A stretch of 64,000 nt of DNA from Rheinheimera baltica DSM 14885 (GTDB lineage: Bacteria > Pseudomonadota > Gammaproteobacteria > Enterobacterales > Alteromonadaceae), in assembly GCF_000425345.1 (NCBI RefSeq), contig NZ_AUDG01000017.1, forward strand, positions 1-64,000, in the 5' to 3' direction. Under the pieces are notes generated by a model, which was not told the DNA's origin, did no database searches, and saw nothing but the letters and a program-made list of their open reading frames with translations. Positions within the stretch are counted from its first letter, which is position 1, and the number at the start of each line of letters is the position of its first letter. Below, one piece after another: positions 54,195 to 63,111 of the stretch. The position numbers were made by a program, and so were the translations under genes.

Positions 54195-55646
54195 ATGACC
54201 CTATCGCACGAAGAAATGTATCAGAAGAGCTGGCAAGAGCGCCAAGAATATGCCGAAAACATGCAACCAATTATTGGCAGACTGTATCGTAACAAAGGCA
54301 TTGAAGTGGTGGTGTATGGCCGCCCACTCGTGAATGCGACAACAATCGATATTATAAAGGCACATAAAAGCGTTGAGCGTTTTGAAGGGCAAAAGTTGCG
54401 CCTGCGCGAATGTTTTCCTGTGCTAGATGCGATTAGCAAAATGAATATAGCACCGGGTCGTGTTGATATTGGCAAGCTGGCTTATGGTTTCATCTATAAA
54501 AATGCGGCGAATGGCATCGCATTGGAAGAGTATTTAGCAGCTGAACTGTCCGATATTCTTGATCGTGAAGATCAAGTAAAACCAGTTGATGTTGTGCTTT
54601 ACGGTTTTGGCCGTATTGGCCGTTTGTTAGCGCGCCTGATGTTAGAGCGCTCAGGGCCTAGCAGCAAATTACGTTTACGCGCAATTGTTGTGCGTGGTGG
54701 TAAAAAGGGTGATTTGGAGAAGCGTGCCAGCTTATTGCGCCGTGACTCAATTCATGGCCCGTTCAATGGAAGTATTACCATTGATGAAGAAAATCAAGGT
54801 ATTAAAGCCAATGGTACCTTTATTAAGGTAATTTACGCTAATTCTCCTGAGTTAGTGGATTATACGCAATACGGTATTCATGATGCACTGGTGGTTGATA
54901 ACACCGGGATCTGGAAAGATGACAAAGAACTGAGTATTCATTTTAAAAGCAAAGGCAGCGCTAAGGTGCTGTTAACGGCGCCAGCTAAAGGCGAAGTTCC
55001 CAATATTGTTTACGGTGTAAATCAGCATATGATTCTGCCGGAACACAAGATTGTGTCAGCTGCCAGCTGTACTACCAATGCCATTACGCCGGTGTTAAAA
55101 GCCTTAGAAGATGAATTTGGTATTCGTAACGGCCACGTTGAAACCGTGCATTCTTATACAAATGACCAAAACCTGATTGATAACTTCCACAGCGCAGAGC
55201 GGCGCGGTCGTGCAGCGCCACTGAATATGGTGCTAACATCAACAGGTGCAGCCAGTGCTGTGGCTAAAGCCTTGCCTCAGTTAAAAGGCAAGTTGACGGG
55301 GAATGCTATTCGGGTGCCGACGCCAAACGTGTCTATGGCCATTTTGTCACTGAACTTAAACCGTGAAACCAGTCGCGAAGAGATGAATGACTTTTTACAG
55401 CGAACGTCGTTATTCTCTGAATTACAGGACCAAATTGACTTTACCGCCTCTACTGAGATCGTATCATCAGATTTAGTTGGTTCGCGTTATGCGGGTGTAG
55501 TTGACTCTCAAGCGACTATTGTTGATGGTGATCGTTGTGTGTTGTACGTATGGTATGACAACGAATTCGGTTACAGTACTCAGGTTATTCGTGTGATGAA
55601 CGATATGGCCGGTATTAAGTACCCAACGTTGCCGGTAGCGCGTTAA
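54195..55646 (+). CDS. glyceraldehyde-3-phosphate dehydrogenase, long form
   Basis: The 483-residue protein has about 130 extra N-terminal residues before the Rossmann motif YGFGRIG (136-142). The active site is SAASCTTNAITP (Cys292), and the end is YVWYDNEFGYSTQVIR. The long form is widespread in Vibrio, Shewanella and relatives as a second GAPDH with unclear physiological role. AAGG lies 10 bases before the ATG. A terminator follows. Only the C-terminal about 350 residues align with GapA. Confidence 0.93.
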   Translation: MTLSHEEMYQKSWQERQEYAENMQPIIGRLYRNKGIEVVVYGRPLVNATTIDIIKAHKSVERFEGQKLRLRECFPVLDAISKMNIAPGRVDIGKLAYGFIYKNAANGIALEEYLAAELSDILDREDQVKPVDVVLYGFGRIGRLLARLMLERSGPSSKLRLRAIVVRGGKKGDLEKRASLLRRDSIHGPFNGSITIDEENQGIKANGTFIKVIYANSPELVDYTQYGIHDALVVDNTGIWKDDKELSIHFKSKGSAKVLLTAPAKGEVPNIVYGVNQHMILPEHKIVSAASCTTNAITPVLKALEDEFGIRNGHVETVHSYTNDQNLIDNFHSAERRGRAAPLNMVLTSTGAASAVAKALPQLKGKLTGNAIRVPTPNVSMAILSLNLNRETSREEMNDFLQRTSLFSELQDQIDFTASTEIVSSDLVGSRYAGVVDSQATIVDGDRCVLYVWYDNEFGYSTQVIRVMNDMAGIKYPTLPVAR

Positions 55647-55661
55647 TTCGTTACTTCATCG

Positions 55662-55687
55662 AAAAGCCGCTTTTAAGCGGCTTTTTC
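55662..55687 (+). terminator. intrinsic terminator after the long GAPDH gene
   Basis: AAAGCCGCTT and AAGCGGCTTT pair around a short loop, followed by TTTCTTT. Confidence 0.88.
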
Positions 55688-55799
55688 TTTGGCGCTAACC
55701 TGTTAGAATCCTGTTCACCAACAACTGGCATACAGCGTACTTTTAAGCATGATTAATGCTGTGCTAGTTTTTTCTTTTTATCGGCATTGGGTTTACTTT

Positions 55800-56927
55800 A
55801 TGAAAATCACCAGCAATTTTGACAGCGGTAACATTGACGTCATTCAGGCAGATACCCCTGATAACATTCAATTGGCCATCCGCAAAGACAATCAATCAGA
55901 TTTCTATCAATGGTTTCACTTTCGTTTAAGTACCGAACATGCCCAGGAGCATACTCTTACTATTACCAATGCCGGTGACTCGGCCTATCCGGACGGTTGG
56001 AAAGAGTATCAAGCCGTGGCATCTTACGATCGTCAAACCTGGTTTCGTGTTGAAACGGAATATGATGGTAAAGCATTAACGATTAAGCATTTCCCTGAAG
56101 CAGAATCGGTATATTTTGCTTATTTCGCGCCGTATAGCTACGAGCGTCATATGGATTTACTACATCAGGCGCAGTCAGATTATAACTGTCAACTGGTTGA
56201 GCTGGGTGAAACCTTAGATGGCCGCGATATGAGTTTGTTAATTGTTGGTGAGCCCGAAGCAGGCAAAAAGAAAGTATGGATTACGGCACGCCAACATCCG
56301 GGTGAGTCTATGGCTGAGTGGCTGATTGAAGGGTTACTGGATAGGCTGTTAGATGAAGACGATGGTGTTGCTCGCGCACTGTTAGATAAATCGGTGTTTT
56401 ACATAGTGCCCAACATGAACCCAGATGGCTCGGTCCGTGGCCATTTGCGCACCAACGCCGCTGGCATGAATTTAAACCGCGAGTGGTTAGCACCCTCGAT
56501 GGAAAAAAGTCCTGAAGTGTACTTGGTTAGACAAAAAATGCTCGAAACCGGTGTTGACCTGTTTTTAGATATGCACGGTGATGAAAATCTACCTTATAAC
56601 TTTGTCGCGGGAACAGAAGGTGTTCCATCATACAACGACCGGATTAAGATGCTGGAAGATGTGTTTAAGCAAACGTTGTTAGCGGTAACGCCAGAGTTTC
56701 AAACCGAGTTTGGTTATGATTTGGATGCACCGGGTCAGGCCAATATGACCGTGGCAACGGCATGGGTGGGTGAGCAGTTTAAATGTCTGGCATACACTGT
56801 TGAAATGCCATTTAAAGACAATGCCAACTTACCCGATGAAGCCTACGGTTGGTCCGATGTTCGCTCAATGAAACTGGGCCAAGACATGCTGCCAGCTGTG
56901 TTAGCCGTTGTTAACAAGCTGGGTTAA
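55800..56927 (+). CDS. M14 family cytosolic carboxypeptidase
   Basis: The 375-residue protein has an N-terminal beta domain (about 1-120) typical of cytosolic carboxypeptidases. The M14 zinc site follows: HPGES (His, Glu), NMNPDGSVRGHLR, NLNREW and LDMHGDE. The YFAYFAPYSYERH motif is specific to the AGBL/CCP-like subgroup. It lacks a signal peptide and should be cytoplasmic. I chose ATG 55800 over ATG 55749, which would add a hydrophobic leader without homologue support. It lies 2 bases before the PBP4B gene. Confidence 0.9.
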   Translation: MKITSNFDSGNIDVIQADTPDNIQLAIRKDNQSDFYQWFHFRLSTEHAQEHTLTITNAGDSAYPDGWKEYQAVASYDRQTWFRVETEYDGKALTIKHFPEAESVYFAYFAPYSYERHMDLLHQAQSDYNCQLVELGETLDGRDMSLLIVGEPEAGKKKVWITARQHPGESMAEWLIEGLLDRLLDEDDGVARALLDKSVFYIVPNMNPDGSVRGHLRTNAAGMNLNREWLAPSMEKSPEVYLVRQKMLETGVDLFLDMHGDENLPYNFVAGTEGVPSYNDRIKMLEDVFKQTLLAVTPEFQTEFGYDLDAPGQANMTVATAWVGEQFKCLAYTVEMPFKDNANLPDEAYGWSDVRSMKLGQDMLPAVLAVVNKLG

Positions 56928-56929
56928 GT

Positions 56930-58600
56930 TTGAATGTGCTTAACACAATAACAAAAGCAGTGCTGATATCAGCGCTGCTTTTGCTCACAGGTTGTGTTTC
57001 GGTGCAGCAATGGCTTGCTGTATCGCCGCTACCTGTCACGAAGCAAAATGCTCAGCAACGGTTGGCATTGAGCCAAGGCATATCATCAGGTCAGCTTGAT
57101 GTGAGTTGGCCAGAAAACAGCAGTAAACGGGCACTGGTGAATAACCGTGCCAGTTTCATGGGCTACAAGGGGCAGGGTAAGCTACTGGTTGAATTGGCTA
57201 CAGCCCAAACTCTAACGTTAAATATTAATGGCAAAGCGTTTACGCTGACACCGGACGCTAACCTGGGGCAGCATTTAGTATTTGATATTAGCCAGTATAC
57301 CCGCAACGGGCTTAATCAATTAGCGCTGTTAAATTTAAAGCCTTTAGGTGCCAAAGTACGGTTAGTTTTGCCTTATCCTGAATTACAAGCTGGCACACCC
57401 GAGCAAGCAGGCTTTTCTTCGGCGGTGCTTGATGAACTGGATCAGTTAATTAACCGTGAAGTTGCACAAGGTTTTCCAGGCGCAGTTTTATTAATTGCTA
57501 AAAATGGCAAAGTGATCAAAGAAACAGCTTACGGTTTTGCCAGCCGTTTTGATAGTAGCGGTAATATGCTGACGCAACCTGAAAAAATGCGTACAGACAC
57601 GCTATTTGACTTGGCCTCTAACACTAAAATGTATGCGACCAATTACGCTATTATGCATTTGGTTAGTCAGGGATTGTTAGACATCAATTTGCCCGTGCAA
57701 CAGTATATTACCGAGTATGTTGGGGATGGTCGCGAACAACGTCTGGTGAGTGATTTGCTTTACCATAACGCGGGTTATCCACCAGAGGTGCATTTTCATC
57801 GACCCGATAATCGACATGGCGAGCAGTTCTATTCACTGGATCGTAACCGAAGTATGCAGCTTGTCGCGACTAAAGTGCCTTTTGAACGTGCCCGTGGCGG
57901 CAAAGCAGTGTACAGCGACATTGATTACATGTTGTTAGGCTTGCTAATCGAACGTATTACTGGCAAAACACAAGATGATTACTTAGAGCATACGCTGTAT
58001 CAACCTATGGGGTTGCGTAGCACCATTTTTAACCCAGTACGAAAGGGTATTCCTGCACAACGCATCGCTGCGACAGAGCTGGACGGTAATAGTCGAGGTG
58101 GTAGGATTATATTTCCAGCAGACACGCGTGGCGTAGTACGTGGTAATGTTCATGATGAAAAGGCGCATTATGCTTTTGATGGTGTAGCAGGGCATGCGGG
58201 GTTATTTTCTACAGCCAGAGAAACAGCCAGTTTAGCCATGCTGGCATTGCAAGGTGGATACGCGCTGACACCGGTATTTAGTTCTGAGGTGTTACAGCAA
58301 TTTGTGCGTCCGTCAGTGTCGGATCATACGGTTGGCTTGGGATGGCGTACAGCAACGGGTGGCGATCTAAACTGGCACTTTGGCCCGTATGCAAGTGCAT
58401 ATGCCTTTGGCCATACCGGTTGGACAGGAACTGCAACCTTAATTGACCCTTATTATGGCTTGATTGTGGTGTTACTGACCAATAAAAAACACAGCCCGGT
58501 GTTGGCTGAAGGTGAAAATGGCTATTATTTTGCCGGAGACAGGTTTGAAACTGGCATGTATGGCAGCATCATGAGTAAAATATACGAAGCAATGCAGTAG
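56930..58600 (+). CDS. yfeW: PBP4B-like serine hydrolase, lipoprotein
   Basis: The 556-residue protein starts at TTG and has a lipobox LLTGC (Cys22). An N-terminal beta domain (about 30-145) precedes the penicillin-binding/class C beta-lactamase fold: SNTK (SxxK) in DLASNTKMYATNYA, YSD in AVYSDIDYMLLG (YxN position), and HTG in FGHTGWTGT (KTG position). The DLASNTKMYAT motif matches E. coli YfeW (PBP4B), which has a penicillin-binding and DD-carboxypeptidase-like activity. The N-terminal domain makes it longer than YfeW. It is co-directional with the carboxypeptidase gene. Confidence 0.85.
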   Translation: MNVLNTITKAVLISALLLLTGCVSVQQWLAVSPLPVTKQNAQQRLALSQGISSGQLDVSWPENSSKRALVNNRASFMGYKGQGKLLVELATAQTLTLNINGKAFTLTPDANLGQHLVFDISQYTRNGLNQLALLNLKPLGAKVRLVLPYPELQAGTPEQAGFSSAVLDELDQLINREVAQGFPGAVLLIAKNGKVIKETAYGFASRFDSSGNMLTQPEKMRTDTLFDLASNTKMYATNYAIMHLVSQGLLDINLPVQQYITEYVGDGREQRLVSDLLYHNAGYPPEVHFHRPDNRHGEQFYSLDRNRSMQLVATKVPFERARGGKAVYSDIDYMLLGLLIERITGKTQDDYLEHTLYQPMGLRSTIFNPVRKGIPAQRIAATELDGNSRGGRIIFPADTRGVVRGNVHDEKAHYAFDGVAGHAGLFSTARETASLAMLALQGGYALTPVFSSEVLQQFVRPSVSDHTVGLGWRTATGGDLNWHFGPYASAYAFGHTGWTGTATLIDPYYGLIVVLLTNKKHSPVLAEGENGYYFAGDRFETGMYGSIMSKIYEAMQ

Positions 58601-58636
58601 GCGGCTGAAACGCAGCCAAATTTATATTGGGGTACT

Positions 58637-58963
58637 ATGGCTATTATTTCCTGCCCATTTTGTGGGCAAAAAATTTCTGATAAAAGTGCGATATGCTCAA
58701 AATGTAACGGTGATATTGCAGGTTTAACACCGGAAAAGCGTGACTCGCTAGAGCGTAATAAAGCATTGGATAAAGCGCAAAGCTTAGTTAATCATTCTAT
58801 GTTTGCTTTACTGTTATTTTTAGCCGGCTTTGGTTTAATGTACTGGTGGGACCCTCAAGCTGGTAGTTATCAGCAATATGTCGCCGGCGGCGCAATCGGT
58901 ATCGGCTTTTGTTGGTATATGATTAGCCGTGCCCGCATCATGTTTATGAAAAAGCGTAAATAA
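58637..58963 (+). CDS. zinc-ribbon membrane protein
   Basis: The 108-residue protein has an N-terminal zinc ribbon (CPFCGQK and CSKCNGD) and two hydrophobic segments (MFALLLFLAGFGLMYW and GGAIGIGFCWYMI) with a basic end (RARIMFMKKRK). The function is unknown. GGGG lies about 8 bases before the ATG. It is followed after one base by yeaC. Confidence 0.8.
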   Translation: MAIISCPFCGQKISDKSAICSKCNGDIAGLTPEKRDSLERNKALDKAQSLVNHSMFALLLFLAGFGLMYWWDPQAGSYQQYVAGGAIGIGFCWYMISRARIMFMKKRK

Positions 58964-58964
58964 A

Positions 58965-59246
58965 ATGAATTTTACTGCACTCGTTCAGGCCATGACGCCT
59001 GATACTTATGAAAAATTGGCTGAAGCTGTTGCCACAGGCCGCTGGGCAGATGGAAATACGATGGATGACAGCCAGCGTGAACAAAGCCTGCAGTTGGTGA
59101 TGGCATATCAGGCACAAGTTCTTAAATCTGATGAACTATTTACCATTGGTGCTGATGGTCAAATGGTACACAAATCTAAAGCCGAACTAAAAAAACAGTT
59201 CGACACTCAGCCGTCTATTGCAAGGTTCTCGCACGATGATCTTTAA
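58965..59246 (+). CDS. yeaC: YeaC family protein (DUF1315)
   Basis: The 93-residue soluble protein shows the DUF1315 pattern: PDTYEKLAEAVATGRWADG, REQSLQLVMAYQA and the late SKAELKKQFD. The function is unknown. Its end overlaps the start of the DUF349 gene by 11 bases, which suggests translational coupling. In E. coli yeaC is next to msrB. Confidence 0.9.
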   Translation: MNFTALVQAMTPDTYEKLAEAVATGRWADGNTMDDSQREQSLQLVMAYQAQVLKSDELFTIGADGQMVHKSKAELKKQFDTQPSIARFSHDDL

Positions 59247-61947
59247 ACGTTTTTTTAAACCTAAGTGGCAACATGCCGATGCCGCTGTGCGACAGTTAGC
59301 CATTGCGGATCTGAACCAAAATGATCAGGAACACAAATCTGTTTTGCATGAGCTGGCATTTAACGACGGGGCTGAGGCTGTGCGCAAAGCCGCTTTGCTA
59401 AAGCTAAATGATTTTGCATTGTGGTGGCAGGCAAGTAAGCATGACAGCGCTGAGCGTTTACAGCAGCTGGCTGAACAAACTTTAATTAGCCAATTATTGC
59501 AAAATAAAGTTGAGCCGAAGCTCAAACAACAGTTTATTGCTCAGTGCAACCGCAGCAGCATTCTTGAGCAACTCGCGCAAACTGAAACAGACGCCGGTAT
59601 TAAATTTGGTTTGTTGCAGCGTCTAAATAAAGCCGAGCTTAATCAGAAAGCACTACAAGATCCGGTATTGCAGTTAGCACAAAAACGAGAATTGCTGGCT
59701 CAAATAAATGATGAAAAGACGCTGGAGAAACTGGCGAAACAGCTAGATGGTGAGTTACAAACTGACGTGGTGCAAAAATTACAACACTGCCACGAACAAA
59801 AACAAAAACCGCTATTGCTGCGTAAGCAGCTTACGTTATTACTGGCCAAACTTAATGCCGTTCGTGAGCGAGTGACATTGTCTGACATCCCGCAGCAGCT
59901 TGGGGAATATCAAACTCATTGGCAAGAATTAACACCAGAGCTGGCTTGCCTTGGCGAAGAAGCTGCTGAATATCAGGCCAAATACGACAAAATAGTTCAG
60001 CAGTTACAACACTGGTTGGCGCCACGCTTGGCTGAGTTAGAGAGTATTCAGGCAGAGCAGGCGAAAAATGCAGCTCAGGCTCAACAACAACACGCATTGC
60101 AGCAGGAATTGGTTACACTAGAGCAGCAGCTGCAACAAACGCTATTAAATACGGATATTAATGCGGCGCAGCAGTTGGAGCAGCAGTTACAGGACTTGTC
60201 GGCTAAGTTAGCTGACGCTGATGTCGCTAACCGGGCGAGTTTGGCTAAAGGTATATCACAGTTACAACAGCGTTTAGCACAATTACCGCTGTTGGCCGAA
60301 CAATTAGCGCAATTAACCCGCATAGTTGCTGACTGGGCTGCGTTAACTGCTCCAACAACCGCAGAGCAGTACCAACAGCATACGACGCAGTTAACTCTAT
60401 GGCAGCAAGAGTGGCGTCGTTTAACTAAAGCGATGGTTATTGCGGTGCCAGCAAGTTTACTTGAAGCTAAAACCGCACTGTCTCAACAGTGGCAGGACCT
60501 GGCAAAGTCTTTTGATGCAGAAAGTGAAAAAATTCAACGTCAGTGTCGCAGTAAATTAGCGCAGTATCGCAGGCTATACAATGCCGGTAAGTACAAGGTG
60601 CTTTTTGGTCTTTTTAAAGGCATTGAAGAAGATTATCAACAACTTACTGAACAGCAACGTGCTCAGCTAAGTAAAGATTACGAGTTTGCCCGTGACAAAA
60701 TGACAGAGCTGGCAGATTGGCAGGAATATATTGCCACACCGCGTAAGCAACAATTACTGGCGCAGATGCAGCAGTTAAGTGCTGAGGTACCTGATAATCA
60801 AATCCGCCAGCGTGCAGATGAGGTAAAACAGGCTCGTGCACAGTGGAACAGTTTAGGCAAAGCTGATGCGACCATGGAAGCGCAGTTAAATAATGCATTT
60901 GATGTGGCGTGTGAGCAAGCGTTTGCCCCGTGTCGCGTTTATTTTGCCGCGTTAGATGCACAGCGTGCTGAACACGTTAAACAACGAGAGCAACTGATTC
61001 AGCAAGCTGTTTTATTACAACAACAAAATCTGGACGTTAAAACACTGGATAACCAGTTGAATCAGTTAAAACAAGCCTGGCAACAAGCTGGTGCGGTGGA
61101 TAAGCAGCAGTTTTCAGTATTAAATGATGCCTTTACTCAGGCATTAACGCCTTTGCGCGAGGGGTTACTGTCCGCGCAGCAACAGGTGGTGGACGCAAAG
61201 CAGCAACTTATTGCAAAAGCACAGTCTGCCATTTCGTTAAGTGAGGCAAACGTCACGGCAAAAATTCTTAAAGAATGTCAGCAGCAATGGAAGACGTTGG
61301 GGCAGGCTGCGCGTAAACAAGATCAGTCGTTGTGGCTTGAATTTAGGGCCGTTTGTGATGGTTTTTTTAATGCACGTGCAGAGCAAGCACAACAGCAGCA
61401 ATTGGCTGAACAAGCTGAGTTGCAGCAGTTTGATGCAACGCTGTCTGAATTAAAAACCGCAATACAACAAGCAAGCAGTGGCGCTGAACTAAGTGCCTTG
61501 CAACAGCAGGTTGAAGGGTTACAGCCGCAAAACGGCGCTGCTCAGCAAGTGGTAAGGCAGTTACGGGATACACTTGCTCAAAAACTTATTAGTTGGCAAC
61601 AACAACAACAACAGCGAGACGTTGTCGAGATGTTTAACCTGCTAGCAAATCCTGCGTTGACCGCGGAACAGTTACCCGCTAAGTATCGCGATAGCTTTGC
61701 CCAGGGACAGGAGCAACAGTTAACTCGCGCACAGCTTACACTGGCTCTGGAAATTATTTGCGACGTTGCTTCGCCCAAAGAGATGCAAGTTGCTCGTCAG
61801 CAAGTGCAACTGCTACTGCTGTCGGACAAGCATAACCAAGGTAATGTGCTGGATAAACATACGTTGTTTAAGCGTTGGTTACAGTTTGGTGCCGTTGTTG
61901 AGGCAGAGCTGCCGTTGTTAGCCCGTGTTAAAGCACTGTTTGAATAA
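59236..61947 (+). CDS. DUF349 domain coiled-coil protein
   Basis: The 903-residue protein opens with MIFKRFFKPKWQH and HEAT-like helices (about 10-90). The rest is a very long, glutamine- and alanine-rich helical/coiled-coil region with several DUF349 repeats, seen as W-x5-G/A-type segments such as QQWKTLGQAARKQD and AQWNSLGKAD. A polyglutamine run (QQQQQ) is near residue 795. The function is unknown; the family is common in Vibrio and Shewanella. ATG 59236 lies inside the yeaC 3' end. Confidence 0.88.
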   Translation: MIFKRFFKPKWQHADAAVRQLAIADLNQNDQEHKSVLHELAFNDGAEAVRKAALLKLNDFALWWQASKHDSAERLQQLAEQTLISQLLQNKVEPKLKQQFIAQCNRSSILEQLAQTETDAGIKFGLLQRLNKAELNQKALQDPVLQLAQKRELLAQINDEKTLEKLAKQLDGELQTDVVQKLQHCHEQKQKPLLLRKQLTLLLAKLNAVRERVTLSDIPQQLGEYQTHWQELTPELACLGEEAAEYQAKYDKIVQQLQHWLAPRLAELESIQAEQAKNAAQAQQQHALQQELVTLEQQLQQTLLNTDINAAQQLEQQLQDLSAKLADADVANRASLAKGISQLQQRLAQLPLLAEQLAQLTRIVADWAALTAPTTAEQYQQHTTQLTLWQQEWRRLTKAMVIAVPASLLEAKTALSQQWQDLAKSFDAESEKIQRQCRSKLAQYRRLYNAGKYKVLFGLFKGIEEDYQQLTEQQRAQLSKDYEFARDKMTELADWQEYIATPRKQQLLAQMQQLSAEVPDNQIRQRADEVKQARAQWNSLGKADATMEAQLNNAFDVACEQAFAPCRVYFAALDAQRAEHVKQREQLIQQAVLLQQQNLDVKTLDNQLNQLKQAWQQAGAVDKQQFSVLNDAFTQALTPLREGLLSAQQQVVDAKQQLIAKAQSAISLSEANVTAKILKECQQQWKTLGQAARKQDQSLWLEFRAVCDGFFNARAEQAQQQQLAEQAELQQFDATLSELKTAIQQASSGAELSALQQQVEGLQPQNGAAQQVVRQLRDTLAQKLISWQQQQQQRDVVEMFNLLANPALTAEQLPAKYRDSFAQGQEQQLTRAQLTLALEIICDVASPKEMQVARQQVQLLLLSDKHNQGNVLDKHTLFKRWLQFGAVVEAELPLLARVKALFE

Positions 61948-62007
61948 AGCCGCTTTTTTACAAAGCTTTTAACAATCCTTTTTGCAAAGCGTTTAACAAA
62001 GTATTGT

Positions 62008-62034
62008 CTGACAGCAGACTTAATCTGCTGTCAG
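62008..62034 (-). terminator. perfect 11-bp hairpin spanning the ansA stop
   Basis: CTGACAGCAGA (62008-62018) pairs perfectly with 62024-62034. The ansA stop (62020-62022) is in the CTTAA loop. No T-tract follows on the minus strand. It resembles the ttcA case. Confidence 0.5.
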
Positions 62035-63036
62035 CTCTCCGCGTAAATCTTGCTGCATTTGTTGGCGAATAGCGTCTGGATTCAAAGGTTTGCTCAGCAG
62101 ATAATGTAACTTGGTTAGGGTGGCTTCCAATGTCATATCATAACCGCTAATGACACCAGATTGTTTTAACGCATTACCTGTAGCATAGCCCTGCATATTA
62201 ACCTTACCTTTAAAGCACTGCGTGCAATTAACGATAATGAGTCCGCGAGCACTTGCATCAGAGAGTATTTGTAATAACTCTGGCCGCTGTGGGGCATTAC
62301 CTACGCCAAATGATTTGATAATTAAGGCACGTACTGGCGCCGTTGTCATATTACGTATTACATCTGTGCTGATCCCCGGATACAGTGTCACCACGCTGAT
62401 AGGTTGTGGCACCACTGATGCCAACGTCAATGGATCGGCATCTATTGTCTGGTTTAACTGGCCTGCGATTAAATTGATATGAATACCGGCTTCGAGTAAT
62501 GGCGGAAAATTGGGTGAAGCAAACGCATTAAAACCACTGGCATCCGCTTTCGTTGCGCGATTACCGCGAAATAATTGATTATTAAAAAATAAAGCAACTT
62601 CAGCAATGGGGTAATTAGCTGCAAGATACAGTGCATTGAGTAGATTAACCTGACCATCAGAACGCATTTGCGCTAGCGGAATTTGTGAGCCAGTTATAAT
62701 TACCGGTTTTTGTAAGTTCTCCAGCATAAAAGACAACGCAGAGGCGGTATAGGCCATGGTGTCTGTACCATGCAATACGACAAAACCATCGTAATTCAGG
62801 TAGTGCTGTTGAATATCTTCAGCGATATGTCGCCAATGTTCAGGTGTCATATCGGAAGAGTCGATAACAGGATGATATTCATGAATATCAAACTCGGGCA
62901 TTTCAGACCGATAAAATTCCGGCATTTTTTTTACCGTATCGGTTAAAAATCCTGGTACAGGAACAAAACCCTGCTCAGAATGCTGCATACCAATGGTGCC
63001 GCCGGTATAAGCGACATAAATACGTTTTCTGCTCAT
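62020..63036 (-). CDS. ansA: type I L-asparaginase (cytoplasmic)
   Basis: The 338-residue enzyme has the N-terminal YVAYTGGTIGMQ with catalytic Thr, the second-site motif VLHGTDTMAYTASAL, and ITGSQIPLAQMRSDGQVN. The absence of a signal peptide fits the cytoplasmic AnsA type. It hydrolyses asparagine to aspartate and ammonia. I chose ATG 63036 over TTG 63045, although neither has a strong ribosome site. It follows sppA on the minus strand, as in enterics. Confidence 0.95.
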   Translation of the reverse strand: MSRKRIYVAYTGGTIGMQHSEQGFVPVPGFLTDTVKKMPEFYRSEMPEFDIHEYHPVIDSSDMTPEHWRHIAEDIQQHYLNYDGFVVLHGTDTMAYTASALSFMLENLQKPVIITGSQIPLAQMRSDGQVNLLNALYLAANYPIAEVALFFNNQLFRGNRATKADASGFNAFASPNFPPLLEAGIHINLIAGQLNQTIDADPLTLASVVPQPISVVTLYPGISTDVIRNMTTAPVRALIIKSFGVGNAPQRPELLQILSDASARGLIIVNCTQCFKGKVNMQGYATGNALKQSGVISGYDMTLEATLTKLHYLLSKPLNPDAIRQQMQQDLRGELTAD

Positions 63037-63056
63037 AATATTCAAATAATGCTATG

Positions 63057-63089
63057 CAAATAAAAATGCCCGGTTACGTACCGGGCATT
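63057..63089 (-). terminator. intrinsic terminator after sppA
   Basis: AATGCCCGGT (63065-63074) pairs with ACCGGGCATT (63080-63089). On the minus strand the stem is followed by TTTATTTG. Confidence 0.9.
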
Positions 63090-63111
63090 GTAATAGACTT
63101 CGTTAACGCTG

